This document shows positions 1-9,222 of a stretch of DNA of 64,000 bases, piece after piece. Source of the DNA: Paraclostridium benzoelyticum (GTDB taxonomy: Bacteria > Bacillota > Clostridia > Peptostreptococcales > Peptostreptococcaceae). The notes beneath the pieces were generated by a model. That model searched no databases, was not told the origin of the DNA, and worked only from the letters and a program-made list of their open reading frames with translations. Where the stretch lies: positions 1 to 64,000 of the forward strand of contig NZ_LBBT01000184.1 of assembly GCF_001006285.1 (NCBI RefSeq), given 5' to 3'. Every line of letters begins with the position of its first letter. Position 1 is the stretch's first letter. The translations under genes were made by a program, and so were the position numbers.

Positions 1-34
1 ATTCTAAATATTATAATTATCCCTATACAAATTT

Positions 35-736
35 TTATATTTCAAATTCTGTATTGTTTTTATCTATAAATCCTACCTTTACATCACAAGAAAATACTTC
101 TTTTAATAAATTTGCTAATTCATCTCTTGCCGACATAACACTATCATAGTTTTTATTTGTAAATCCATCTATAGGGAAAAATATATTTTTACTTTCATTG
201 GTGATTTTTCCTTGCTCGCTTTGTCTCCATATCCATCTTCTTGTTCTTACATTATCTCCTGCTGAATAAATCAATTCTCCATCTTCCAAAATTTCTGTTT
301 CTTCAGTTCCTAAAGGAATAAAACCATCCCCTTCTTTAGAAAATCTAACCTCTATGTCCCCATCTAATGTGTCTATATCATGTGCTCCTAATGGAACCAT
401 ATATTTTAAAGATACTGCATTTCCTAAATCTACAATAGGACTTATGTTAGGTAGCCCTTTACCTTTAGATGTTCTAGTAAGCATAGCTTCAATAGAACTC
501 ATAAATTTATTGGGGTTAATTCCTAATTCTTTAAATGCATCTCTATAACATAGTATGCCCTCTAATTCTTTAACCTTAGTATCTTTAAATTTATCTTCAC
601 AGTCTTTTATTGATTGATCTAATTTTTCTACAATATCATTTTTTACTAAACTATTATCAATTCCTTTTGCTACTATAACTCCAAAACAAACATTATCTAA
701 CTTTTCAAATACTTCACTTGATACACTAAATTTCAT
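35..736 (-). CDS. B3/B4 tRNA-binding domain protein
   Basis: A 233-residue protein that resembles the free-standing B3/B4 domain family, related to the editing/tRNA-binding domain of the phenylalanyl-tRNA synthetase beta chain. Seen: the family-like block YRDAFKELGINPNKF followed by the stretch around LPNISPIVDLGN and PLGAHDID, then the region RWIWRQSEQGKIT. No signal peptide or membrane segment is visible, so it should be cytosolic. An AGGATTAAT ribosome site precedes the ATG. Its exact substrate is unknown; members may edit or bind amino acids or mischarged tRNA. It is transcribed alone, downstream of the merR gene and its terminator. Confidence 0.8.
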   Translation of the reverse strand: MKFSVSSEVFEKLDNVCFGVIVAKGIDNSLVKNDIVEKLDQSIKDCEDKFKDTKVKELEGILCYRDAFKELGINPNKFMSSIEAMLTRTSKGKGLPNISPIVDLGNAVSLKYMVPLGAHDIDTLDGDIEVRFSKEGDGFIPLGTEETEILEDGELIYSAGDNVRTRRWIWRQSEQGKITNESKNIFFPIDGFTNKNYDSVMSARDELANLLKEVFSCDVKVGFIDKNNTEFEI

Positions 737-810
737 ATTAATCCTCCAAAACTTTGAGTCCTATTTATAATAAAACTCGTATTTTACTACCATATTTATT
801 ATAAAAAATA

Positions 811-840
811 ATAAACATTCCAGTAGCTGGAATGTCAATA
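811..840 (-). terminator. Terminator of the merR gene
   Basis: A 9-bp perfect stem (ACATTCCAG, 3-nt loop, CTGGAATGT at 815-835) is followed on the minus strand by a T-rich run. The stem overlaps the stop codon of the MerR-type gene. Confidence 0.7.
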
Positions 841-1674
841 TATTTTTACTAGTATTTGTATTTCTGTTACATATTCTGAAGAATTTGTAGTTAATCCTGA
901 ATCTACTAAGGTTATTTCTATCGAATCCTCTAATATTTCATAGTTATTTTCTTCTATATATTTTAAAATTCTTTCATAATAAATATCAGAATCATCATGT
1001 AATCCATTAAATCTTAGACATATATATTTTCCTTTAGGTAAAATTTTGCTTATTTCTTTACTATATTTTTTATTTTCTACAAAAATAAAAGTTGAGTCAT
1101 AATCTTTGAATAATTTATTTTTCAATTTATCTTTAGATATAGAAACGCCTACTTCTCCTAAAAATATAGATGACTTTTTATTTGCCTTATTTTCTAGCTT
1201 TCTAATAGAAATCTCTAAGTCTTTGTTTGTTTTAACCTCTTCCTTTAATAAAACAATAGACCTCTCATCAATATCCGCTTCTATTATTTTATTTATTTTT
1301 TCATAATCTATTGAATCTTTTATTTTATTAATCCTACCCTTAACTTTGTTTTGTATAATTTCTAATTCTTCTATCTTTTTCTTAATTGCTTCTTCTTGAA
1401 TTTCAAATAAGTTAAGCATGTTGTTTATACTTCTATTGTCTAAATAATATTTTATTTTACTTAGAGGTATCTCCATGCTTTTTAGATAAATTATAGTATT
1501 TAATTTTTCAAATTGATTTGTTGTGTAATATCTATAGTTGTTTTTTTCGTCTATATAACTTGGCTTAAATAAATCTATTTCATCATAATATCTTAATGTT
1601 TTTTTATTAATATCAAATAAAATCGCTATTTCTCCTATTGTAAATAAATCTTTTATATTAGTTTTATTACTCAT
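835..1674 (-). CDS. MerR-family regulator with effector domain
   Basis: 279 residues. The N-terminus has the MerR winged-helix signature (FTIGEIAILFDINKKTLRYYDE, then the second wing with NYRYYTTNQFEKL). A dimerising coiled coil rich in Glu/Lys/Ile follows at about residues 75-125, and a C-terminal domain of about 150 residues resembles the GyrI/BltR-type drug-binding fold. Such proteins activate drug-efflux or stress genes from promoters with over-long spacers. No efflux gene is adjacent; the divergent ferredoxin pair (starting 134 nt away) is the only candidate target visible. An AGAGGAT ribosome site supports the start. Confidence 0.8.
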   Translation of the reverse strand: MSNKTNIKDLFTIGEIAILFDINKKTLRYYDEIDLFKPSYIDEKNNYRYYTTNQFEKLNTIIYLKSMEIPLSKIKYYLDNRSINNMLNLFEIQEEAIKKKIEELEIIQNKVKGRINKIKDSIDYEKINKIIEADIDERSIVLLKEEVKTNKDLEISIRKLENKANKKSSIFLGEVGVSISKDKLKNKLFKDYDSTFIFVENKKYSKEISKILPKGKYICLRFNGLHDDSDIYYERILKYIEENNYEILEDSIEITLVDSGLTTNSSEYVTEIQILVKIY

Positions 1675-1808
1675 TTATATCCTCTCTATAATCAATGTTT
1701 TTTAGTTAATTATATCACTCGTTGTATTTTTAGTGATTAAGTTACAGAATTAAATTTAGATTAATTATATAATTTAGAAAATTCATTTTTTAAAACGGAG
1801 GTAAATAT

Positions 1809-2015
1809 ATGGCTAAAATAAAAAGAAAAGCAATTGTTGATACTGATCTTTGTGTAGCTTGTGGTTCATGCGTAAAAGTGTGTCCACTTCAAATCATAAA
1901 TATAGAACAAGGAGTATTCGCAAAAATAGATACTGAAAAATGTGTTGGTTGCGGAAAATGTGCTAAATCTTGTCCAGCATCAGTTATAAATATTAAAACT
2001 ATGGAGGTGGTCTAA
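1809..2015 (+). CDS. Small 2x[4Fe-4S] ferredoxin
   Basis: A 68-residue bacterial-type ferredoxin. Two classic clusters are visible, CVACGSCVKVCP near residue 16 and CVGCGKCAKSCP near residue 46, each CxxCxxCxxxCP. It would carry low-potential electrons in the cytosol. The ribosome site ACGGAGG is well placed. The stop codon lies four bases before the next gene's start, and that gene's AGGTGG ribosome site is inside this ORF, so the two are translationally linked. The partner is a membrane iron-sulfur protein, suggesting an electron relay to or from the membrane. Confidence 0.92.
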   Translation: MAKIKRKAIVDTDLCVACGSCVKVCPLQIINIEQGVFAKIDTEKCVGCGKCAKSCPASVINIKTMEVV

Positions 2016-2018
2016 TAT

Positions 2019-2657
2019 ATGAAGAAAAATAAAAAGAAACTTACTGATTATATGTGGATTTTGAGTGTAGCTTATTTAACATTAGGACTTTTTAATATAT
2101 TATTTGCATGGTTAGGACTTTTATGCTTCTCAATTCCTTTAATAATCTCTCTAGCTGGCGGAGGGAAAAAATATTGTAATGTTTACTGTGGTAGGGGGCA
2201 AATGTTGGACCTAATGGGTACTAAACTTAAACTTTCGAGAAATAAAGATATCCCTAACTTCTTAAAAAGCAAGTGGTTTAGATATGGATTTTTAGTATTC
2301 TTTTTAACTATGTTCGTATCTATGTTAAATACTACTTACTTAGTGTTTAGTAGTGCAAAAGACTTAAAAGAAGTCATTACTTTAATATGGACATTCAAAG
2401 TGCCTTGGCATTGGGCTGATGTAAGTATGGTTTCGCCATGGGTTGCTCAATTTGCATTTGGATTTTATAGTATGATGCTTACATCTTCAATACTTGGTAT
2501 TATAACTATGATGCTATATAAACCAAAATCTTGGTGTGTTTACTGTCCAATGGGAACTATGACTCAGCTTATTTCTAAAGCAAAATATAAACCGATAGAA
2601 GGCTTTGGTTGTGAATCAGGTTGTACTTCTTGCTCTACCGGATGTAGCTCAAAGTAA
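2019..2657 (+). CDS. Membrane 4Fe-4S protein, NapH-like
   Basis: 212 residues with about four hydrophobic spans (around 12-50, 90-112, 130-165). Cysteine motifs are CNVYCGRGQ near residue 53, WCVYCPMGTMTQLISK near residue 175 and a C-terminal CESGCTSCSTGCSS. The arrangement resembles the NapH/NosR/RdxA group of membrane iron-sulfur proteins. Paired with the ferredoxin just upstream, it could be a small membrane electron-transfer module. The true redox partner is not visible. The protein is shorter than NapH (about 280) and its C-terminal cysteine cluster is unusual, so the family call is tentative. Confidence 0.65.
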   Translation: MKKNKKKLTDYMWILSVAYLTLGLFNILFAWLGLLCFSIPLIISLAGGGKKYCNVYCGRGQMLDLMGTKLKLSRNKDIPNFLKSKWFRYGFLVFFLTMFVSMLNTTYLVFSSAKDLKEVITLIWTFKVPWHWADVSMVSPWVAQFAFGFYSMMLTSSILGIITMMLYKPKSWCVYCPMGTMTQLISKAKYKPIEGFGCESGCTSCSTGCSSK

Positions 2658-2660
2658 ATA

Positions 2661-2694
2661 AAAATAGACCCCGTACAAAAGGGGTCTATTTTTT
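2661..2694. terminator. Bidirectional terminator
   Basis: Strong hairpin AATAGACCCC / GGGGTCTATT (2663-2690) with T-runs on both strands. It separates the convergent ferredoxin pair (+) and the large purine operon (-), and so ends both. Confidence 0.9.
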
Positions 2695-2707
2695 ATTAAT
2701 TAACATT

Positions 2708-5266
2708 TTATTTTTTCTTATACGGTGTATTTATAAGAGGTAAGCTAGTTCTAAACTCTTTATCAAATCTATAATAAGCATTTGCTGTTGCAGGTGCTGT
2801 TGGGATTGCTGTTATTTCACCTATGCCTTTAGCTCCATATGCCAATCCATATTTATTTTTTTCTATTACTATAGGTTCTATTGGTGGAGCATCTGTTGAT
2901 TTAAAAAGCCCTAGTGTTCCATATTTAGCTTTAGGTACACAATTTTCTAATGGATAAGTTTCGGTAAGTGCGTATCCTAACGACATTACCACTCCACCTT
3001 CGATTTGACCTTCAACATTAATTGGATTAACTGCTCTACCAACATCATGTGCAGCTATAACTTTTTCTAACTTTCCATTTTCATCTAATATTACAACTTG
3101 AGTAGCATATCCATAAGCAACGTGACTTACTGGATTTTCTTTATCAGATCCCATTCTGTCTGTCACACTTGAATATGTTCCTAAAAATTCTTGACCTTCT
3201 AAGTCATTTATTGTTTTCCCAGAATCTAGTTCTTTTTTAAGTTGAAGACATGCATTTTTCGTTGCCTCTCCTGTAAATACAGTTTGTCTAGATGCTGTAG
3301 TATTTCCTGAGTCAGGAGTTAGATGAGTATCAGGTGCTTGGTATATAACATCTTCTGGTTTTAAACCTGTAGTCTGACAAAGCATTTGAATCATCGTTGT
3401 CGCTAATCCTTGGCCTATACAAGATGCACTTGTTCTTAAATGTATTTTCCCACCTTTTATAGCTAACTTGCATCTACCTATATCAGGTATTCCTACTCCT
3501 ACCCCTGCATTTTTCATAGCACAAGCTATTCCTGCATAAGGGTATTTATCATACTCTTTCTTAACAGCTTCTAGTGTTTCTACCATAGCTGTTCCTTCAT
3601 CTGCTATTTGTCCATTTGGTAATACTTGCCCTGGTCTTATAGCATTTCTATATCTTATCTCCCATGGAGATATTCCTACCATTTCCGCTAGTAAATTCAA
3701 ATTAGATTCTGTGGCAAAGCAGCTTTGCGTTACTCCAAATCCTCTAAATGCTCCTCCTGGAGGATTATTTGTATACACAGCCTTACCATGTATATCTATA
3801 TCTTGATAGTTATAAGGTCCTGCTGCATGTGTACATGCTCTCTCTAATACAGGACCTCCTAGTGATGCATAGGCCCCAGTATCTGAAACTATTTTAGCTT
3901 TTAGTGCTGTTAAGTATCCATTTTTATCACATGAAGTTGTAAATTCCATCTCCATTGCATGCTTCTTTGGATGCACTATTATACTTTCTTTTCTAGTTAA
4001 TTGAACCTTTACATACTTCTTCGTGTGATATGCAAGTAAAGCAGCATGATGTTGAACACTCATATCCTCTTTACCTCCAAATCCTCCGCCAACCATTTTA
4101 TTTATTACTCTAACTTTTTCATGTGGAAGGCCTAGCATATCTGCACACTCATGTTGAGTCGCATATACTCCTTGATCCGAAGAGTATATTATTACACCAT
4201 CATCTTCATAAGGACCAGCTACTGCACATTCTGGTTCTAAAAAAGCATGTTCATTAAATGGAACAGAATATCTTCTTGTTACTACATACTTAGAATTTTT
4301 TATTTTTTCATCAGCATTTCCTCTTACTAACTCTTTTTCTACTAAAATATTTCCACCTTCATGAATTTCCGGAGCATCTTCTTGTAATGCTTCTTCTGGA
4401 CAAGTTAAAGGTTTTAATTCTTCATAATCAACTTTTACTAATTTCTTAGCTTCTTCTAAAGCTTCCTTTGATTTTGCAGCAACTAATGCTACTGAGTCTC
4501 CTAGGTATCTAGTAATTTCACCTTCTGGAATTAACGTATCCCAGTCTTTCTTTAAGTGCCCTACTTTTATTGTTCCAGGTATATCTTTAGCTGTTAATAC
4601 AGCTACTACACCTGGATATTTTTTAGCTTCTTCTATATCAATTTTTTTTACTAAAGCCCTTGGATACATAGTTCTTACTGCAGATCCATAAATCATTCCA
4701 TCTATTCTAATATCATCTACATACTCTGCTTTACCTAAAGTTTTTGCCACTGCATCAACTCTATGTAATTTATCTCCAACAAGCCCCTTACACTCAACTT
4801 TGGGAACTTCTATATTTTCTCTAATTATTTTAGCAGCTTGCTTTACCGCTTCTACTATCTTTACATATCCTGTACATCTACATATGTTTCCTCTTAAAGC
4901 TTTTCTTATCTCTGCTTCTGTTGGATCTGGATTTATATCTAGTAATGCTTTAGAACTTATTACCATTCCAGGTATGCAGAACCCACATTGTACTGCTCCT
5001 GCATTTGTAAATGCATATGCATATGCATCCATTTCTTTCTCAGACATTCCTTCTATGGTAACAATATTTTTACCTACTAGCTTTTGTGTATTAAATACGC
5101 AAGCTTTTGTAGCTTTACCATCTATAATAACCATACAAGTTCCACATGCACCCTCTGCACATCCATTTTTTACAGAAGTTATGTTCATATCTTCTCTTAA
5201 AAACTCTAGTAGTTTTTTATTTTCTTTTGCTTGAACAGTTTCCCCGTTTAATGTGAATTCAAACAT
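2708..5266 (-). CDS. xdh: Selenium-dependent xanthine dehydrogenase
   Basis: 852-residue molybdenum hydroxylase with the small [2Fe-2S] subunit fused to the molybdenum subunit, matching the length of the family called selenium-dependent xanthine dehydrogenase. Seen: plant-type cluster cysteines C36, C41, C44, C56; second cluster C94, C97, C129, C131 (CRCTGY); molybdopterin loops GGGFGG near 393-398 and PPGGAFRGFG (Arg508); catalytic GIGE glutamate at 817. No FAD domain is present. It would oxidise xanthine/hypoxanthine or reduce urate in the cytosol. Selenium in this family is a labile cofactor ligand, so no in-frame UGA is expected and none is seen. It is the last gene of the sigma-54 operon, 10 nt after hydA. 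Confidence 0.9.
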   Translation of the reverse strand: MFEFTLNGETVQAKENKKLLEFLREDMNITSVKNGCAEGACGTCMVIIDGKATKACVFNTQKLVGKNIVTIEGMSEKEMDAYAYAFTNAGAVQCGFCIPGMVISSKALLDINPDPTEAEIRKALRGNICRCTGYVKIVEAVKQAAKIIRENIEVPKVECKGLVGDKLHRVDAVAKTLGKAEYVDDIRIDGMIYGSAVRTMYPRALVKKIDIEEAKKYPGVVAVLTAKDIPGTIKVGHLKKDWDTLIPEGEITRYLGDSVALVAAKSKEALEEAKKLVKVDYEELKPLTCPEEALQEDAPEIHEGGNILVEKELVRGNADEKIKNSKYVVTRRYSVPFNEHAFLEPECAVAGPYEDDGVIIYSSDQGVYATQHECADMLGLPHEKVRVINKMVGGGFGGKEDMSVQHHAALLAYHTKKYVKVQLTRKESIIVHPKKHAMEMEFTTSCDKNGYLTALKAKIVSDTGAYASLGGPVLERACTHAAGPYNYQDIDIHGKAVYTNNPPGGAFRGFGVTQSCFATESNLNLLAEMVGISPWEIRYRNAIRPGQVLPNGQIADEGTAMVETLEAVKKEYDKYPYAGIACAMKNAGVGVGIPDIGRCKLAIKGGKIHLRTSASCIGQGLATTMIQMLCQTTGLKPEDVIYQAPDTHLTPDSGNTTASRQTVFTGEATKNACLQLKKELDSGKTINDLEGQEFLGTYSSVTDRMGSDKENPVSHVAYGYATQVVILDENGKLEKVIAAHDVGRAVNPINVEGQIEGGVVMSLGYALTETYPLENCVPKAKYGTLGLFKSTDAPPIEPIVIEKNKYGLAYGAKGIGEITAIPTAPATANAYYRFDKEFRTSLPLINTPYKKK

Positions 5267-5276
5267 ATATGACCCC

Positions 5277-6650
5277 CTAGTTTATAGTTCTTACTATATA
5301 CTTTCCAGTAGGATGTTCTACTGTTAACTTTCCTTCTTTTATAACTTCAATCCCCCTTAAAAATACATGCCTAAACTGGCAATCAACTTCGTATCCTTCA
5401 TATGGAGTATAGTCCGTATTTTGAGTTTGATTTTCTGAACTTATTGTATTTTTAATTTCAGGATCTATAACCACTATATCTGCATCGCTACCTACTTCAA
5501 TGCTCCCTTTTTGAGGATACATTCCAAATAACTTTGCTGCTTTTGTAGACGTTAACTCTACAAATTTGTTCATACTTATTTTTCCTTCTTTAACTCCGTA
5601 TGTATATAAAAGACCCATTCTATGTTCAACTCCTGGACCCCCATTTGGAATTTTGCTAAAATCATTTATTCCAATATCCTTTTGGCCTTTATAGTTAAAT
5701 GAACAATGATCTGTTCCTATAGCATCAATGTCTCCCTCTTCTAAAGCTTTCCATAAAGCCTCATTGTCTGCTTTTTTTCTAAGTGGTGGTGACATTACAT
5801 ACTTAGCACTTTCAAAACCATCTAAATCATATAATTTATCATCTAAAAGCAAATATTGTGGGCAAGTTTCTGTATATACTTTAACCCCATCTAATCTAGC
5901 TTTTTTAACTTCTTCTAACGCATCCTTTGAACTTAAATGAACTACATATACAGGTGCATTTGCAGTCTTTGCAATTTTCATTAATCTATAAGTAGCCTCT
6001 ACCTCTACATCTGATGGTCTACTTAGTTGGTGGTATTTAGGTGACAATTGATTATTCTTTTTACACTCATTTATTAGCTCACTTATTATATCTCCATTTT
6101 CGCAGTGGAATCCTATAAGCACTCCTAACTCCTTAGCTCTTTTCAAAGCTTTAAATATAATTCCATCATCAACTTGTAGTGTATCCTTATATGCCATATA
6201 CATTTTAAATGATGTAACACCCTCATTTATCATATCTTTCATTTCTTTGGATGTATTATCACTCCAATCTGTTATAGCCATATGAAATCCATAATCTGAA
6301 TAGCATCTTCCCCTAGATTTATCATGCCATTCTCTAAGACCATCATTTAACGTATGTCCTTTTGATTGAGTAGCAAAATCTAGTATTGTAGTTGTACCTC
6401 CAACTATAGCTGCTTTAGTTCCTGTTTCAAAATTATCAGCTGTTATTGTAATTCCAACATCTAAGTCAAAATGAGTATGGGTATCTATTCCTCCAGGTAC
6501 AAGATAGCACCCATTTATAGGTACTATCTTATCTCCTTCTTTAAATAAATCAGCTCCAATTTCAGCTATTTTTTCATTTTCAATTCTTACATCTGCTTTA
6601 TAGGATTTTACATCCGTTACTATTGTTCCACCTTGTAAAATTAGCCCCAT
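5277..6650 (-). CDS. hydA: Dihydropyrimidinase/hydantoinase
   Basis: 457-residue cyclic amidohydrolase. Metal ligands are visible: H58 and H60 (DTHTHFD), carboxylated lysine K155 (MYMAYK), H182 (FHCEN), H238 (VVHLSS) and D314 (GTDHCSF). It opens cyclic imides or ureides. In the E. coli purine cluster the equivalent gene is hyuA (ygeZ). Here it likely opens a ring of a purine-derived intermediate. It sits 15 nt after preA and 10 nt before xdh. Ribosome site AGGAAA. A plain pyrimidine-degradation role with PreA is an alternative, but the DpaL/YgeY/SsnA context favours purines. Confidence 0.9.
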   Translation of the reverse strand: MGLILQGGTIVTDVKSYKADVRIENEKIAEIGADLFKEGDKIVPINGCYLVPGGIDTHTHFDLDVGITITADNFETGTKAAIVGGTTTILDFATQSKGHTLNDGLREWHDKSRGRCYSDYGFHMAITDWSDNTSKEMKDMINEGVTSFKMYMAYKDTLQVDDGIIFKALKRAKELGVLIGFHCENGDIISELINECKKNNQLSPKYHQLSRPSDVEVEATYRLMKIAKTANAPVYVVHLSSKDALEEVKKARLDGVKVYTETCPQYLLLDDKLYDLDGFESAKYVMSPPLRKKADNEALWKALEEGDIDAIGTDHCSFNYKGQKDIGINDFSKIPNGGPGVEHRMGLLYTYGVKEGKISMNKFVELTSTKAAKLFGMYPQKGSIEVGSDADIVVIDPEIKNTISSENQTQNTDYTPYEGYEVDCQFRHVFLRGIEVIKEGKLTVEHPTGKYIVRTIN

Positions 6651-6665
6651 TTTAATTTCCTGCCT

Positions 6666-7769
6666 TTACTTTGCTTCTACAGCACCCATTTGCATTGTTA
6701 ATGCTCTCTTTGGACATCGTGTTACGCATAATCCGCATCCAAAACATTTATCTTCATCTATAACCATTTCATCTCCAACTTCAATTGCTTCATATACACA
6801 ACTTGTTACGCATTTTTTACACTTTATACATTTATCTTGATCTACTTGTGGTACTACCGCATGAGTTCTAAATTCCATCTCTTGAACTTTCTTATGTGCT
6901 AATCCTTTTATTTCGTTTACATCTGAATATCCATTTGCTTCTAAGAATTCATTTAATTCTCTAGCTATTTTTCCGTATACTTGTGGTCCTTTAAGTATTG
7001 CTTCTGTACAAGTTTGTACTGCTGAAGCTCCAGCCATCATCATTTCAGCAACATCTCTTCCGCAAGTTATTCCACCTACACCTATTATTGGTATATTTAC
7101 AACTTTAGAAGCTTCGTATATACATCTTACTGCTAACGGTCTTATTGGAGCTCCTGATAACCATCCGTATCCCGTTTTACTTCCCATTATAGGGAATCCT
7201 GTTTCAACATCTATTGCCATACACGGTCCAAACGAATTTATCATTACAAGACCATCTGCTCCTGCTTCTTCAACAGCTTTTGCAATTGTTTGTATATCAG
7301 TGTGAGGACTCATTTTCATAAATACTGGTACGTCTAATGCAGCTTTTGCAGCTTTTAAAGCATTTACTATAGGAGTAACATCTGTTCCTACATAATGTGT
7401 AGATAACTCAACTGCATCTGCATAAGGCTTAACAAGTGGTGCTACTTTAGCGATATCTTCTGCTGTATATCCCATACTTATTATTACTGGAACTCCTGCA
7501 CTTTTAGCTTTTGCATATTCTTCAGCTATCCATTGTTCCTTTGGTAATTCAGACCATAACTCTGTATTTAAGAAACCACTGTTAGTATTTGCCATACATG
7601 GTCTTGGTACGTCTGCTGGAAGTACAGATATAGTTTTTGTGCATATACCTCCTGCTCCACCTTTTACAGCTTCTATACATAAATCTCCATCTTTAGCTCC
7701 TGGTCCTGCTGCTGTCATTATTGGATTTGGAAACTCCATATCGTGTATTTTAACTTTTAAATTTGCCAT
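6666..7769 (-). CDS. preA: PreA-like dihydropyrimidine dehydrogenase subunit
   Basis: 367 residues: a dihydroorotate-dehydrogenase-type FMN barrel (about 1-300; conserved FMKMSPHTD, VMINSFGP and GVGGITCGRD) followed by two [4Fe-4S] sites, CIKCKKCVTSC and CFGCGLCVTRC, near residues 315-355. PreA normally works with the NADH/FAD protein PreT; no PreT is encoded beside it, so electrons must come from elsewhere, for example a ferredoxin. Family reaction: reversible reduction of uracil/thymine. In this operon it may reduce or oxidise a purine-ring intermediate, filling the slot held by YgfK in E. coli. RBS AAGGGGAG. Confidence 0.85.
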   Translation of the reverse strand: MANLKVKIHDMEFPNPIMTAAGPGAKDGDLCIEAVKGGAGGICTKTISVLPADVPRPCMANTNSGFLNTELWSELPKEQWIAEEYAKAKSAGVPVIISMGYTAEDIAKVAPLVKPYADAVELSTHYVGTDVTPIVNALKAAKAALDVPVFMKMSPHTDIQTIAKAVEEAGADGLVMINSFGPCMAIDVETGFPIMGSKTGYGWLSGAPIRPLAVRCIYEASKVVNIPIIGVGGITCGRDVAEMMMAGASAVQTCTEAILKGPQVYGKIARELNEFLEANGYSDVNEIKGLAHKKVQEMEFRTHAVVPQVDQDKCIKCKKCVTSCVYEAIEVGDEMVIDEDKCFGCGLCVTRCPKRALTMQMGAVEAK

Positions 7770-7833
7770 TTTTTTAATCTCCCCTTTTTCATTTTTGTTT
7801 ATATTTTCACAAAACGCAGTCTAATTAATATAT

Positions 7834-9195
7834 TTAAACTGCTTTCTCATCTGTTTCATTATCATTGTTTGATTCTTTTTTACTTCCTAATTCATTAAAG
7901 AATATATTCAGTATAACTGCTGCTAAACTTCCTGTTGTTATACCACTATGGAATATTGTTTGCACCCAATTTGGGAAGTTATGATAAAAATCAGGATTCG
8001 CTAAAGGTATCATTGCCAATCCTACACTTATTGCTACAATTACTCCATTTTTTGTCCCATTAAATTCAACTTTGCTTAACGTTCTTATTCCACCTACTAA
8101 AACCATCCCAAACATTGCGAATCCTACTCCACCAAGAACCTGTTTCGGTATTGCTGCTATTATTGATGCAAATTTAGGTATAAATCCTAATACCAATAAG
8201 ATAATACCTGCATGTATCGCTATGTATCTTGACTTTATTCCCATCAATCCAACAAGCCCTGTATTTTGAGCAAATGGAGTTATTGGGAATGAGTTGAATA
8301 TACTAGATAGAAAAGTTGAGATACCATCTCCTCTTAATGCTCTTTTTATATTTGCGCCATCTATATCTTTATCTACCATCTCATGTATTGCCATCATGTT
8401 TCCTAATGATTCAGTCATTAGTACTAACATTATTAATCCTAAAGATATTACTGCTGATGGTTCAAATACCGGCATACCAAATTTTAAAGGTACATTAACA
8501 CTAAACCAACTTGCACTAGCTACATTACTAAAATCAGCCATACCTAACGCAGCTGCTAATACTGTTCCGATTACTATTGCAAAAAGTATTGCTGCACTAT
8601 TCCAGACCCCTCTTAAATACTTAAATAGCACAATAGTTATAGCTAAAACAGCTAATGCTAATCCTACTTGAGACGGTTCAGCTGGACCTACTTTACTATC
8701 AGTTATCCACTTAATCCCAACTGGTAATAGAGATACCCCAATTACAAGTACTACTGTTCCTGTAACTACTTTTGGGAAAAATCTTATTATTTTTTCAAAT
8801 ACTGGAGCTATTATTATACAAAACAATCCCGCTGCCATAACTGCCCCAAACACAGTTTGCATAGCTAGATTTGGGTCTTGATATGATGAAGCTATAGATG
8901 TCATGGCTGCAACAGCCGCAAAGCTAGTTCCTTCGATTACCGGAATCTTAGCACCTGCAATATTTCCTATCCCAAAAGCTTGTATCAGCGTTCCTACCCC
9001 CGCCATAAATATACAAGCACTAATTAAAAAAACTATACTTTCATGGTCTAGTCCTGCAGCACTTCCTACCATCATAGGAACTGCCACCGCTCCTGCACAC
9101 ATTGCTAGTACGTGTTGTAATGAGAATATCCACGACTTGGATACCGGTATTCTCTCATCCACTGGAGCTATTTTAGGGCTTTTTTCTTGAGACAT
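7834..9195 (-). CDS. NCS2 xanthine/urate permease
   Basis: 453-residue multi-pass membrane protein of the NAT/NCS2 family (uracil-xanthine/urate branch). The signature loop reads FAQNTGLVGLMGIKSRY, i.e. QNxG followed by xSR, as in purine (xanthine/urate) members such as PbuX, PucJ/K and UacT. The usual Thr of the signature is Met here. About 14 hydrophobic spans are present. It should import xanthine or urate with protons and feed the operon's Xdh. Encoded between preA and ssnA. A 64-nt gap follows it, the largest in the operon. RBS AAGGGGGA. Confidence 0.88.
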   Translation of the reverse strand: MSQEKSPKIAPVDERIPVSKSWIFSLQHVLAMCAGAVAVPMMVGSAAGLDHESIVFLISACIFMAGVGTLIQAFGIGNIAGAKIPVIEGTSFAAVAAMTSIASSYQDPNLAMQTVFGAVMAAGLFCIIIAPVFEKIIRFFPKVVTGTVVLVIGVSLLPVGIKWITDSKVGPAEPSQVGLALAVLAITIVLFKYLRGVWNSAAILFAIVIGTVLAAALGMADFSNVASASWFSVNVPLKFGMPVFEPSAVISLGLIMLVLMTESLGNMMAIHEMVDKDIDGANIKRALRGDGISTFLSSIFNSFPITPFAQNTGLVGLMGIKSRYIAIHAGIILLVLGFIPKFASIIAAIPKQVLGGVGFAMFGMVLVGGIRTLSKVEFNGTKNGVIVAISVGLAMIPLANPDFYHNFPNWVQTIFHSGITTGSLAAVILNIFFNELGSKKESNNDNETDEKAV

Positions 9196-9222
9196 TTATA
9201 GTCCCCCTTTTATATTATTTTT

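Noticed and set aside
815-835. ACATTCCAG palindrome as a MerR operator
   Set aside because: It overlaps the stop of the merR-type gene and is followed by a T-run, so a terminator is the simpler reading; MerR operators lie in promoters.
8072-8671. Plus-strand open frames opposite the NCS2 permease gene
   Set aside because: They are antisense shadows of a membrane protein gene, without ribosome sites or family motifs.
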